Source: Astragalus membranaceus (Eukaryota > Streptophyta > Magnoliopsida > Fabales > Fabaceae). Taken from it: DNA of 64,000 nucleotides. The translations under genes and the position numbers were made by a program. Location of the stretch: the NCBI GenBank assembly GCA_039519185.1, contig CM076848.1, positions 190,160,003 through 190,224,002 on the forward strand, written 5' to 3'. Numbering within the stretch: the stretch's first letter is position 1; each line of letters opens with the position of its first letter. Shown piece by piece: positions 10,826 to 21,996 of the stretch. The notes below the pieces were generated by a model. It was not told the DNA's origin. It worked only from the letters and a program-made list of their open reading frames with translations, and made no database searches.

Positions 10826-11320
10826 ATGGCAACGTTTTTGAAGTGTTGTATTTGTTGGTGTAGGCAACGGTTTTTGCGGGTTGCCATATTTTGCAACGGT
10901 TTTTAAGTGTTGGCATAAGTGGCAACAGTTTTTACTTTATCAATGAAAACGGTTTTAGAATGTTGCCAATCTGGCAACGGTTTTTATTTGAATATATAAG
11001 GCAACGGTTATCAAGTGTTGCCATAGCTGGCAACGGTTTTGAAGTGTTGCCATATTTGGCGACGGTTTTGAAGCGTTGCCATAACTGGAACGCTTTACAA
11101 CCGTTGCCATAGCGTGTAAACCAAAACCGTTGCGTTTCAACTTTCAATGACAACGGTTTTGCGTTTGCGTTGCCTTAGGGAACAAAAAACCGTTGCCTTT
11201 AGTTTAGGCAACGGCCGCAACAACAACGGTTTCAAAACCATTGCCAAAGGTTATGGCAACGGTTTTTTGGCTTTAGGAGACGGTTTTCGACCGTTGCCAT
11301 AGGGTCTAAATGTTGTAGTG
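10826..11320 (+). repeat. CACTA transposon right terminus with subterminal repeats
   Basis: About 500 bp contain more than a dozen copies, in both orientations, of a GGCAACGGTTTT core (reverse AAAACCGTTGCC). The stretch stops sharply at TGTTGTAGTG (11311-11320), whose reverse complement CACTACAACA is the canonical terminal inverted repeat of En/Spm (CACTA) elements. Subterminal repeats of this kind bind the element's TNPA-like protein. The bases after the terminus (AGT) would be one copy of the 3-bp target duplication, but its partner is not visible. Confidence 0.85.
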
Positions 11321-11394
11321 AGTCAAAATTTCAAGTGAAAGATGTAGTGACAGTCAAAAAAACTGTAACTAAAAGGTAAAACATTTACCCGTGG

Positions 11395-12965
11395 ACAATT
11401 GTGTGTTGTTGTACGGACTTTATGATTGCAGAGGTGATCTCACAGGATCATTCTATCAATTCTGTGTCTCTACAGCAGCCTCAGAAATTCTTCAATGTTG
11501 TCCAAACAAACCGGTACAACTTTTGCATTCTCTGGTATGATTTCTTTGGAAACATGGCCATAACCCCATCATGGCAGATTTTGGGGTCCAAGAACATTAC
11601 TAGTTCAGAAGAAGTTGAGATAGCTGAGAATCATATGCAAAATTTGATTAGAGAAGCTACCGTTGAGACCAACAAGTTGTATGCAATGGGTGAGTTCAAT
11701 TTGAGTTGTGAGAGAAGGTATGGGTTTGTGCAATGTAATAGGGCGCTAACTATCAAACAGTGTAGTCAGTGTTTGGTGGCTATGTTAGATAAAGTTCCTA
11801 AATGCTGTGGAACAAAAGCGGGTTGGCAGCAGGTTCTTGCTCCAAGCTGTCTTATAAAATATGATGATTTCAAGTTCTACCAGATTGTTGATCAACCATC
11901 TTCTCCTTTGCCTAATATTCAAGGTACATTTGGAATATTGATCATTCACATCTTTTACTGCAAGTTCATATTGTTTATTTTTATGATTTTAATATATTAT
12001 TATTAGAATTTTTTTACTTTTTATAACTGTCTTGGGTCATGAATTAGCTGAAATTATTTAGTGTGTAGCCTTTTTCCCTGGATAAATGTGAACTTCCATT
12101 TTTATGTGTATTAATGAAATGAATTATTTGATATATATGAGAAAATTAATAAACTTGAAATGTTCATATTTTCCATTGCTACACGTGCAGCCAAGCAAGG
12201 AGGTTCAAGCAAATCAAAAACATTGATCATCATCAGTATAGTAACTGTGTTGGTGGCAGTGGCATTAGCTCTATTAAGTTGCTGTATCTACTACTTATGG
12301 AGGCGGCATCAATCAAATAAAGGTAATTAACATTACTTACATAACTGCATAAAATTTTGAGCTCATTTCACATACTCATGGCAACAAGTTTCCTTAACAA
12401 TTGGACTTCTATCAGAGGACTCACTGAATGCATGACCTTCTCACAATCCCTTTAATTTGGATTCGACAGAGTACTAGCTAATAACTTTTCAGAGTTATGT
12501 AAATTAGGAGAAGGTGGATTTGGACCTGTTTACAAGGTATCTTTGAATTGGATTTGCATCTCTGTAGCACACCGACACTTTCGGTTGAAGACATGTCCGG
12601 TATTCGACACGTACGTGTCAAATATTTACACCGACACTTCAATTACTTATATTTTTCAAATTAAAACTGGTGTCTGTATCGGTGCTTCTTTTTGCTTTGA
12701 CTCTAAGTTGCCATAATTTTTGTTCTTATCTTTCTTTTCAACATTTCTTTCAGGGTAATTTAGTAGATGGAACAGAAGTTGCAGTCAGAAGGCTCTCTAA
12801 AACATCCGGTCAAGGTTTAGAGGAGTTCAAGAATGAAGCAATATTTATAGCTAAGTTGCAACATAGAAATCTTGTGAGACTCTTGGGTTGCTACATTGAC
12901 GAAAATGAAAAGCTGCTTGTATATGAATACATGCCCAATTCTAGCCTTGACTCTCTCACCTATTT
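11395..12965 (+). pseudogene. Truncated cysteine-rich receptor-like kinase (CRK) pseudogene
   Basis: Exon 1 (to 11933) encodes Gnk2/DUF26 extracellular domains: GLYDCRGDLTGSFYQFC in one frame, then after a frameshift near 11510-11520 SFFGN-like residues and the second domain's CNRALTIKQCSQC motif. An exon at 12191-12322 gives a transmembrane helix (TLIIISIVTVLVAVALALL). An exon ending at 12536 gives the glycine loop LGEGGFGPVYK. The exon at 12754 gives EVAVRRLS through VYEYMPNSSLD and then stops matching. The signal peptide and the catalytic loop, DFG and C-lobe are missing. The VAIK-type lysine position reads VAVRR, where active family members have VAVKR. The CACTA terminus lies just upstream. 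Confidence 0.88.
12537..12753. other. CRK intron with CACCGACAC-type repeat insert
   Basis: The intron between the glycine-loop exon and the next kinase exon carries repeated ACCGACAC/GTGTC words (about 12570-12690), which look like a small inserted repeat. The ends are not clear enough to classify it. Confidence 0.3.
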
Positions 12966-13908
12966 AGTATGTTTATTCTATTTTCTTTTTCATATTCCAA
13001 TTTGTTGTTCATGCAAAGTCTACATAATTAGCAATAAGGATGGAAGGAGTTTTGACTATTGAGGAAGAGCTTCATGGCTCTAAGTTTTGACATAATTTTG
13101 CCAGAACTCCTAGGAGCCATAGTTCTCCTCCATTAGTCCATTCCTAATGCTAATGCATGTATGTGAATATAAGTTATCATTTTGGCAATGTTTTCATATA
13201 CAAGGTTACACTTTCCTACATTGTTTTCTCCAATTCAGTGGCTATATGCAACTGTTATACTGTAATTCATAAGAAATACATCCCACCATCAGTAGGATAA
13301 TTTATGGAGCTGGATTTGAAGAAACCCAATATGTCAAAAGGCCAAATGTATGCTCTCAACTTGAAAATTCTCAAAGCAAATCACAATAGTTAGCAAACAT
13401 CTTACAAACAAACTAGTGACTTGGCATAACACCTAAATCCTAGCTCCAGTCCTAAAACATATTGCATGTTCTTTTGTTCAACATGATGATTACAAAAGGA
13501 TCCATCCTGTGGAAAAAGGGCATCATCAGATTTTACATGCAGCCAAATAACTTCCAATCTAGCATAAAACAAAGGATGAATATACCATCAAATGTGTGTG
13601 ATGTTGAAGGTGATGGTGTCAATATATACGAAATTTGGAAACACGTGATTTTTGTGGTGATATAATATGAACGTGTTTTTTTAGCTTGTTTCTCTCTGGT
13701 GCATTTGCAAATTCAAAATTGCAAGGTTCAATTGTATTTGTATTTGTGGCTTATGTATACCTATTTTTATTATTATTATTATTATTATAATAATGCCGCT
13801 TCTATGAAATTTTGTTTTTCTCTGCTGTGCTTATTTTTCACCAAATTTTATATGCATTGCTGCTATGGGTTGTTTGCCTGTGTTAATCTCTTGATTGTCT
13901 TTTGGCAG
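12966..13908. other. Intergenic stretch between CRK relic and U2AF65 relic
   Basis: I see no coding homology on either strand. A TTA/ATT trinucleotide microsatellite lies at about 13766-13792. The last part is presumably the intron upstream of the first recognisable U2AF65 exon, since a TTTGGCAG acceptor precedes position 13909. The usual first U2AF65 exon (acidic, glycine/proline-rich start) was not found. Confidence 0.5.
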
Positions 13909-14537
13909 CACGAGTCTCGTGATTTTATGACAGGGAATCGGGAATCCTCCAGAAGCAGAGAAAAGGACAGAAAAAGGGAAAAGGGGAGGGACGTGGATGG
14001 GGAAAAGAGCAGGGACAGGGAGGGAGAGAGAAGCAGGGACAAGGACAGAGATAGGGAGAAAAGCCAAGACAGGGAACGTGATAGGAATGGGGAGAAGGAA
14101 CGTGAACGTGACCGTGACCGAGACCACCATCATAGAGATCGGCATAGGGATCGTAGTGAGAGAAGAGAAAGGGGAAGGGATAGAGACGATGATGATGATT
14201 ATTACAGAAGTCGGGACTATCACAGGTAAGAGATTTTTAGGTTTGGAAATTCAGGATTTCATTGCCATTAGTTTTTCAGTGGAAATTCTTCTTGCATGCC
14301 ATCTAATGTATTACATAACAATTTGCAATTCTATATCCAAATTGTGAGCAATGCCTTTGTTCCCAATTAATTGTTTTGTATTCATACTCTTTTTTCATTT
14401 TTCATCTGAATTTGTTTGATATGGCTCCCCCCGTCTGCTATGCTGGCTGGTGCTTCTGCTGTTGCAGGTACACTTTGTCATGTGTATGTTACAATTGTTT
14501 ATTATCTTACCTACTTTTTTTCTTTGCTGGTCCTAGT

Positions 14538-14826
14538 TGTTGAGAGCAACTCATGCTCAATGAAGTTTTACTGTTTTTACATTTACCACTTGATTATTAC
14601 AGTTTAAGTGTTTTACCATAGAGTAATTTCATTTGTAATTTCATTTACTAATACATTTCATTTACATTTGAGTTTCAGCTGATTGTAACAAAATATATAC
14701 TCTCAATGTAATTCAGTTTCAAGTTAATACACAGATCAGAATATTCAATTCTGTTAGCTTCTTCTTCTCTCTCAATTCTCTGCATATGTGTGTGTACTTC
14801 AATGGATTTCACCTTCAACTCCAACA
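14538..14826 (+). repeat. Left LTR of the copia element
   Basis: 289-bp direct repeat with TG...CA ends, followed two bases later by the tRNA-Met PBS. It is almost identical to the copy at 17989-18277. Confidence 0.95.
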
Positions 14827-15106
14827 AATTGGTATCAGAGCTTGATTATTGAGTGATCCAGGGAAACACGAGTGAACGGCGAGTTGTGTGCACAATTTCG
14901 GTTTCGCATTTCACATCGATTTGCAAATCGGAATTGAAGGAATCATCGTCTCGATTCCTAGGGTTGGGAAACACGAGCGATTGTAAGATTTGAGTTCATT
15001 CAGATGTGAGTTCTGTTCGGTGCTCAAGATGTGCTTGAGCTTGTTAACGACAGTCATCATGCGCTAGCGGATAATGCAACGGAGGCTTAGAGGAACGCGC
15101 ATTGCG

Positions 15107-17981
15107 AAGTGAGGAAGAAGGACCAGAAGGCTCTGTTCTACATACATCAGTGTGTGGATGCGAAGGTGTTCGAGAAAATTGCTGAATCAACCACTTCTAA
15201 GGCTGCGTGGGATCAAAAGCAGAAGCACATTTTGAAGTCACCACTAGGAAAGAACAGGACATTCAAAGTAAGCATTGAAGCTACTGAGACACAGTGCTTA
15301 AATGCTACTGATGAGCAGGAGGAGAGCCTGTTGTGGCTTAAGAGGCTTGGACATTTAAATTACAGGAGCTTAGGTCACTTGAATTCTAAGAATCTTGTAC
15401 TGGGAATTCCAAGAACCGTGACACCAGAAAAGGCATGTGAAGTGTGCTTGAGAAGCAAGCAGTCTAGGCTTCCTTTTGGTGCTGAGTTACCTCCTAGAGC
15501 AACTCATGCTTTGGGAGTGGTACATTCAGATGTTTGTGGACCATTTGAAGTACCTTCACTTGGTGGGAATAGATACTTTGTATCATTTGTGGATGAGTGT
15601 TTACTAGAATGTTGTGGGTTTCGCTCATTAAATTCAAGCATGAAGTGTTTGCTGAATTTAAGAAGTTCAAGGCTAAAGCTGAGAAGCAAAGTGGACAGCA
15701 GCTTAAGATCCTTAGAACTGATGGTGGTGGTGAGGAGCATGGCATAGATCATGAAGTGACACCTCCTCACACTCCACAGCATAATGGACTTGCTGAAAGG
15801 AGAAATAAAACCTTGCTTGACATGGCAAAGAGCATGCTAAAGGGAATGGACTTGCCACACACATTGTGGGATGAGGCTATTTCTACTGCTGCATACATTC
15901 TGAACCGATGTCCAACTAAGAGATTGAAGGAAGTGGTTCCTATAGAGAAGTGGACTGGTAAGAAACAAAGTGTGAGTCATCTCAAAGTGTTTGGAGCACT
16001 TTGCTTCAAGCATGTGCCAGATGCCAATAGAAGAAAATTGGATGACAAGAGCAAGGCTATGATACTTGTAGTGTATCACTCAACTGGTGGATATAAACTC
16101 TACCGCCCTGTGACTCAGAAGGTGGAGATAAACAGGGATGTCTTGGTGAAAGAGACCGAATCGTGGGACTGGAAGCTAAACCAACCTAGCACTAGTGCAG
16201 CCAGAACAGTTGAGTTGGATGATGAAACTGTGACTGAACAGAATACCAACACTGCAGTGCCTGAAAATGATGTAATGCATGATGATCCTGCTGAAGAAAA
16301 TGATCCTAATTCTGATTCCGAAGGGGAACCAGTGCCTGCAACCAGGGCACAAAGGCAGAGACAATTGCCAAGCAGATTGGCAGACTATAAACTTATACAT
16401 GATTCTGAGATTGATCATGATGGTGAAATCATCCATTTTGCTTTGATGGTTGATGCTGAGCCTATTAGTGTTGAAGAAGCACTCAAGGAGAAGGTGTGGG
16501 TGAAAGCTATGAAGGAAGAGCTTGAAGCAATTGAGAAGAATGGTACTTGGGAGTTGACTGTGTTACCTAAGAACAAGAAGGCAATTAGTGTGAGATGGAT
16601 CTACAAGATCAAATTGAAGCCAGATGGGTCAATTGCTAAACACAAGGCAAGGTTGGTAGCTAGAGGATTCCTATAAAAACCTGGCTTAGATTATTTTGAA
16701 GTCTTTGCACCCGTAGCTAGACATGAAACAATAAGATTGGTGCTTGCTATAGCTACTAGTAGGAATTGGCCTCTGCTACATTTAGATGTGAAGTCTGCAT
16801 TTTTGAATAGACCTCTACAAGAGGAAGTTGATGTGTCACAACCTCCAGGGTTTGAAGTGAAGAACATGGAGAGCAAAGTGTACAGGTTACACAAGGCCTT
16901 ATACGGGCTCAAACAGGCACCTAGGACCTGGAACTTGAAGATTGATTCATTCTTCCAGCAACAAGGGTTCAAGAAATGTGAATTAGAATATGGTGTGTAT
17001 GTAAAGCATACAAGTAAAGGCAATATGATTCTTATGTGCCTTTATGTTGATGACATGTTGCTGACAGGAGATTGTCTCACTGAGATAAATAAGTTCAAGA
17101 AAACTCTGATGAATGAGTTTGAAATGACTGACCTTGGCAAGGTGGTGTATTTTCTAGGGATGGAAGTATTATACACAGCTAAGGGAATTGTTTTGCACCA
17201 GATGAAGTATGAAATTGAAGTGCTGAAAATGTTTGAGTTGTTGGATTGCAAGCCTGCAATCACACCAGCTGAACCTAATCAAAAACTGGATGCTGATAGT
17301 GAAGGGAAAGATGTTGATGCTATTGTTTTCAAACAGCTAGTTGGTCGCTTGAGATACCTTTGTAACACTAGGCCTCACATCTGCTATGCAATTGGAGTGG
17401 TTAGCAGATTTATGAGCAAGCCCAAATGGTCCCATTATCAGGCTGCAACTAGGATACTCAGGTGCATCAAGGGAACTTTGAAGTATGGACTCTATTTTCC
17501 ATCTGATGCAACAGACAATCTTGGTGATCTGCTGTGCTATTCAGATTCTGACTGGTGCGGTGACAGAATGGATAGGAGAAGCACTACTGGCTACTTATTC
17601 ATGTTCTTAGGAGCTCCAATCTCATGGTGCTCCAAGAAGCAACCAGTGGTTGCATTATCTTCCTGCGAGGCAGAATACATAGCAGGTGCAGTAGCTGCCT
17701 GCCAAGCTATTTGGTTGATTAATGTGTTGCAGGATTTGAAGATTGAAGTTCACACTCCTGTGAAGCTGATGATTGATAACCCAGTGCTGCATGGGAGAAG
17801 CAAGCACATTGATACAAAGTTTCATTTCCTCAGAAATCAAGTGCAGAATGGTGTGATTGAAGTGTCTCACTGCAGAACTCAGCAACAGGTTGCTGATATA
17901 CTGGCCAAGGCAATCAAGACAGACCAGTTTGTCAAACTGAGAGATGATCTTGGTGTTGTCACATTCGAGACCATGAGTTAA
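15107..17981 (+). pseudogene. Copia gag-pol remnant: integrase, RT and RNase H with lesions
   Basis: Order: a short gag remnant (CVDAKVFEKIAESTTSKAAW), a direct jump to the gag-pre-integrase domain (LWLKRLGHLNYRSLGHL, with CEVCLRSKQ), integrase (GVVHSDVCGPF ... TPPHTPQHNGLAERRN), reverse transcriptase (GSIAKHKARLVARGF ... LYVDDMLLTG, catalytic YVDD near 17044) and RNase H (YSDSDWCGDRMDRRSTTGY, SSCEAEY). Lesions: deletion of most of gag and all of protease, a frameshift near 15598 after FVDE, residues lost after RTDGGGE, a TAA stop at 16674-16676 (GFL*KPGLDY) and a small deletion before NPVLHGRSKHID. It cannot make a full polyprotein, but RT/RNase H is otherwise open. Confidence 0.93.
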
Positions 17982-17988
17982 GGGATGG

Positions 17989-18277
17989 TGTTGAGAGTAA
18001 CTCATGCTCAATGGAGTTTTACTATTTTTACATTTACCACTTGATTATTACAGTTTAAGTGTTTTACCATACATTAATTTCATTTGTAATTTCATTTACT
18101 GATACATTTAATTTACATTTGAGTTTCAGCTGATTGTAACAAAATATATACTCTCAATGTAATTCAGTTTCAAGTTAATACACAGATCAGAATATTCAAT
18201 TCTGTTAGCTTCTTCTTCTCTCTCAATTCTCTGCATATGTGTGTGTACTTCAATGGATTTCACCTTCAACTCCAACA
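17989..18277 (+). repeat. Right LTR of the copia element
   Basis: 289 bp, preceded by the polypurine stretch AAGGGATGG and followed by CTAGT, the second copy of the target duplication. Confidence 0.95.
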
Positions 18278-18489
18278 CTAGTATGGAAAATTCATATCAA
18301 ATTGCATGGTGTTATCTTGGTAAGCTAACTTCAATTACTATCTAAGGATATAATTCTTGAAGACTGGTTTCCATGGTGTGTTGATTTTGTCTTTCAAGTT
18401 TCAATTTACTCAGTGATATAATTCTGAAACTAAAAGATGCTTTGTTTTTTTGTCTTGTGTTTGGTGTTTGTTTCTTTTGTTTCTATGTC

Positions 18490-18785
18490 TTGTTTTATGT
18501 TCAAAGAAGGCAATGTTGGGCTACTAGCCCCACTGTGCTGACAGTGGGTGTGAGCCGACAATCTGTAGCTTTTATGTCCACGGAGGAATCAATGCACCTG
18601 TTTTTGGTGGGTCTTGTGTGTAACATCCTGGGCCATTTTCTTACTTAGTAGGCTACCTAGCGATGCACTCATGATCTTTTCTACCCCCATGTAGAGTTTT
18701 TGCCTTCCGTGGGAATCGAACCATGTACCCTGAGGCTTAGGTACATGCTCAATGCATTCCCACTACCAATTGATCTACTAAGAAA
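18490..18785 (-). mobile_element. tRNA-derived SINE-like element in a U2AF65 intron
   Basis: On the minus strand the head reads TAGATCAATTGGTAGTGGG (A-box-like, 18761-18780) and, about 40 bp on, GGTTCGATTCCC (B box, 18711-18722). This is the internal pol III promoter spacing of tRNA-related SINEs. A non-tRNA body follows toward 18490. No cloverleaf closes and no CCA-bearing acceptor stem is visible, so it is not a tRNA gene. Ends and target duplication are uncertain. Confidence 0.6.
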
Positions 18786-19926
18786 GAAAAGGGCCCAAGA
18801 TGTTATATTGTGCGTCTTCAACTGGAAACTATTACCTTCTTTGGTAGACATAAATATTATTTCTAAAGCTTGTTTTCAAATTATAATGTTATTCTAATCT
18901 TATTGATGAAAATATGGTATGGCAGTGAGGTAAATTTATGCTTAAGCTCATTTAATTGTGGCTGGAGCCATTTGGTATTTGTAATAGTATAGCAAAAGAT
19001 GAAAGTAATGGGTTTGTTCTAAGATATCAATATACCTTTGTTTGCAGGTCAGATCACTGCGGCAACTCCTGCTATTCCTGGAATGTTTCCAAATATGTTT
19101 CCATTAGCTACAAGTCAGGTATTTTTATTTTTATTCCTAATTCCTAACTGGTTACACATGATGGCGTTTTTATCAATATCATCACGGTTATACACATGAC
19201 AGTGTTTTTATCAATCTCACTATATTTTTTTTTTGTCTTTTGAGTTGCAGCCTTTCAATGCGCTCCCTGTCATGCCAGTTCAGGCTATGACACAACAGGT
19301 AAAAGAGGATTTTCAGTGAGATGAGGTTTACCTTCTTTCCCTTTTATCATTACTTTCCCAAATTTTGGCCCTTCTTTGATGTGCCAAATATACAGGCCAC
19401 ACGTCATGCTAGGCGGGTGTATGTTGGTGGCCTCCCTCCTACAGCCAATGAGCAGGTAATATAAAGTAGTAGTTGAGGATTATCTTTCCCAATGATATTA
19501 GCCAGGTTAGTATAATAATATCTGCTAAGTTGTCCACACGCCCAAGTAGTTTCCATGTTTCATAAGTGATGAAGCTTTTTAGATTTTGTTATGCATTATC
19601 AAGTGGATAACAATCTGGTCAAATTCTTTTAGATGGTTTTGTTTCTGATACTTTGGTGTTTTAAACCTGTGTTTCTAATTGTTGTTCTGCGGCAGTCAGT
19701 TGCAATTTTCTTCAGTCAGGTTATGTCTAGGATTGGAGGAAACACAGCTGGTCCAAGTACATAATGATCTTAAATGAGTTGTGCCAATTTGCTGGCATTA
19801 TAATCTTATTTGATTTAATTTCATTCTGTGCAGGTGATGCGGGGGTCAATGTTTACACTTTACATTAACCATGACAAGAAATTTGCCTTCGTGGAGATGA
19901 GGTCTGTTGAGGAAGCTAGCAAGGGA

Positions 19927-20397
19927 TTATTTTTGAGGTATTTATTTTTCTTACTGTAACTGAAGCTTGTTTCTTTTTTTGTTATAGGGTCTGAAGCGAA
20001 TTGTTGCCACATCACCACACTTACTACTTCACCGAAACACAGATTAGAGAGCTTTTAGAGACTTTTGGTCCACTTCGGGGTTTTGATCTAGTGAAAGATA
20101 GAGAAACAGGGAATTCAAAGGGGTATGCATTTTGTGTTTACCAAGATCTTGCAGTTACAGATATTGCCTGTGCAGCTCTCAATGGAATAAAAATGGGAGA
20201 TAAGACTCTTACAGTCAGACGAGCTAATCAAGGGACAAACCCACAACAATTTAAGCCTGAGCAAGAGAGCATTTTAATGCATGCGCAGCAGCAGATTGCT
20301 TTGCAGGTATGATCCTATGACAGGATTGACGCTTCAGATTGTATTTCTTACATAGATCTTTTATGTTTGTTTAAAATTCTAATTCTATGTACTTTTG
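19927..20397 (+). repeat. Partial tandem duplication of the RRM2 region in the U2AF65 relic
   Basis: The segment from TTTGAGGTATTTATTTTTCTT through the end of the RRM2 exon and into the next intron appears twice, starting near 19927 and again near 20398. The first copy lacks the APVKVRRPTDYNP...IFVGGVP part and joins a short unrelated bit (GGGTCTGAAGCGAATTG) to TTACTACTTCACCGAAAC. Between copies the RRM2 coding part is nearly identical (E/G in KPEQES versus KPGQES), so the duplication is recent. Confidence 0.9.
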
Positions 20398-21996
20398 AGG
20401 TATTTATTTTTCTTACTGTAACTGAAGCTTGTTTCTTTTTTGTTATGTGAGAATACGAGTACATACATTAGTGGTGATACGAATTTCATTTTTAATTCAG
20501 GGTGCACCTGTTAAGGTCAGGAGGCCTACTGATTATAATCCTGCTCTAGCTGCTACACTAGGGCCAAGCCAACCTAACCCAAACCTTAATCTGGGTGCTG
20601 TGGGTCTAACACCTGGGTCTGCTGGTGGACTTGATGGCCCTGATCGGATTTTTGTGGGCGGAGTTCCTTACTACTTCACCGAAACACAGATTAGAGAGCT
20701 TTTAGAGACTTTTGGTCCACTTCGGGGTTTTGATCTAGTGAAAGATAGAGAAACAGGGAATTCAAAGGGGTATGCATTTTGTGTTTACCAAGATCTTGCA
20801 GTTACAGATATTGCCTGTGCAGCTCTCAATGGAATAAAAATGGGAGATAAGACTCTTACAGTTAGACGAGCTAATCAAGGGACAAACCCACAACAATTTA
20901 AGCCTGGGCAAGAGAGCATTTTAATGCATGCGCAGCAGCAGATTGCTTTGCAGGTATGATCCTATGACAGGTTGACGCTTCAGATTGTATTTCTTACATA
21001 GATCTTTTATGTATGTTTAAAATTCTAATTCTAATTCTATTTACATTTGATATATGTAGAAACTTATGTCACAACCAGCATTAGTGGCTGCTACAAAGGT
21101 GCTGTGTTTAACTCATGCAGTTTCTGCTGATGAGCTGAAAGACGATGAGGACTATGAAGAGATTCTTGATGATATGCGACAGGAGTGCTCCAAATTTGAT
21201 AATTTCTGGTTTTGTTTTCGAGTCTTCAACAGCAAAACTATAACACATTCATATTAATTTTCTGTGTGTTGTTGTTTATTTGTTTTACAGCCATTTGTAG
21301 TCCCGCATTCTTCCATAAAGAATCAGGCCTAACTTACAGACTGAAGCCTCCATAACTTCCAATCTTTTTTTGCACATATTTTCATTGCATATTTTTAATA
21401 AAGTGTGCATGTTTCACTGTTTTTGTTTAGGCAATCTGCAGGTACTTTGGTGAATGTGGTGATACCTCGCCCACGACCTGATGGCGAAGACTGCCCAGGA
21501 GTTGGAAAGGTTTGTTCGTTTGACCTATTTTTTAGAAATTCTATTTTCCCTTGTATCTGATCATAATTTTTTGTTTGTAGTGTTTCTATGTATTGTTTCT
21601 CGTTCCAGAAATAATGGTGTAATTGCCAATTGCATCCAGCAAGAAAAAGCTTTTGTTGATTTTTGTCTAAAAGAAATAGAAGTTAGTGTACATAGAGTTC
21701 TGCCTTTTGCCAATACTGCATTGATTTAGCTCTTTTGAATAATATATGCGAGTATTTGTCAGAAATTACTTATGGGAGATGAAAATATTGAGTTTTTGAA
21801 TTGTTTTGCTTTGCTTTGCTTTTGTGTAGCGGTTGCCATATATGCTATAAAATGAGGCTATAGGAGATTATTTTGTACTGTTGATGGTGCTACGAAGGCT
21901 CGTGCTGGATTGAATGGACGAAAATTTGGCGGAAATCAAGTAATAGCTGTCTTTTATCCAGAGAACAAGTTTGCTGAAGGAGATTATGAAGGCTAA

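Larger units (their letters stand above)
3851..11320 (+). mobile_element. Putative gene-capturing CACTA (Pack-CACTA-like) element
   Basis: From about 3.85 kb to the CACTA terminus at 11320 the DNA is a mosaic of short exon pieces with splice sites, all on the plus strand, from at least five unrelated genes. The right end is TGTTGTAGTG, the reverse complement of CACTACAACA, preceded by inverted and direct copies of GGCAACGGTTTT. That is the terminal and subterminal pattern of CACTA transposons. The left terminus is not seen, perhaps lost where the gypsy LTR lies. Transduplication by CACTA elements is known in soybean and other plants. The link between mosaic and terminus is inference; a Helitron origin of the mosaic is the main alternative. 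Confidence 0.5.
14538..18277 (+). mobile_element. Complete but defective Ty1/copia LTR retrotransposon
   Basis: Two 289-bp LTRs (14538-14826 and 17989-18277), both TGTTGAGAG...CTCCAACA, are flanked by the 5-bp target duplication CTAGT (14533-14537, 18278-18282). The PBS TGGTATCAGAGC at 14830-14841 is complementary to initiator tRNA-Met. A purine-rich PPT (TAAGGGATGG) precedes the right LTR. The LTRs differ at about seven positions by my reading (near 2.4%), indicating a fairly recent insertion. It lies in an intron of the U2AF65 pseudogene in the same orientation. Gag and protease are largely deleted. Confidence 0.95.
13909..21996 (+). pseudogene. U2AF large subunit (U2AF65) pseudogene, intron-containing
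   Basis: The family binds the polypyrimidine tract during 3' splice-site choice. Exons seen: 13909-14225 RS domain (HESRDF...YYRSRDYHR); near 14407-14467 MAPP...SAMLAGASAVA with a frame break; 19048-19118 GQITAATPAIPGMFPN; 19251-19298; 19396-19455 start of RRM1 (ATRHARRVYVGGLPP); 19696-19759; 19834-19925 (HDKKFAFVEMRSVEEAS); 20501-20953 RRM2 (RIFVGGVPYYFTETQ); 21060-21198; 21442-21509; and about 21870-21996 (GGNQVIAVFYPENKF, stop TAA). Lesions: no first exon, missing SR exons before MAPP, a 5-bp insertion after GVNVY, a lost donor after QECSKF, and a partial duplication of the RRM2 exon at 20001-20305. A copia element fills one intron. Being unprocessed, it derives from gene duplication. Confidence 0.87.

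Noticed and set aside
11401..12006. A 201-residue independent gene starting at 11401
   Set aside because: It is the frameshifted part of a CRK exon read through into the intron; the N-terminal residues come from the wrong frame of the first Gnk2 domain.
13831..14223. Long minus-strand open frame opposite the RS-domain exon
   Set aside because: It is the complement of an Arg/Ser/Asp-rich exon, whose skewed codons keep the reverse frame open; no family match.
18709..18780. Possible tRNA gene on the minus strand (A-box and B-box-like words)
   Set aside because: No complete cloverleaf, anticodon arm or acceptor stem can be paired; the sequence continues into an unrelated body as in SINEs.
13909..21996. 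Working U2AF65 gene
   Set aside because: Frame breaks in two exons, a lost splice donor, missing first and SR exons and a truncated duplicate exon make a full protein impossible without corrections.
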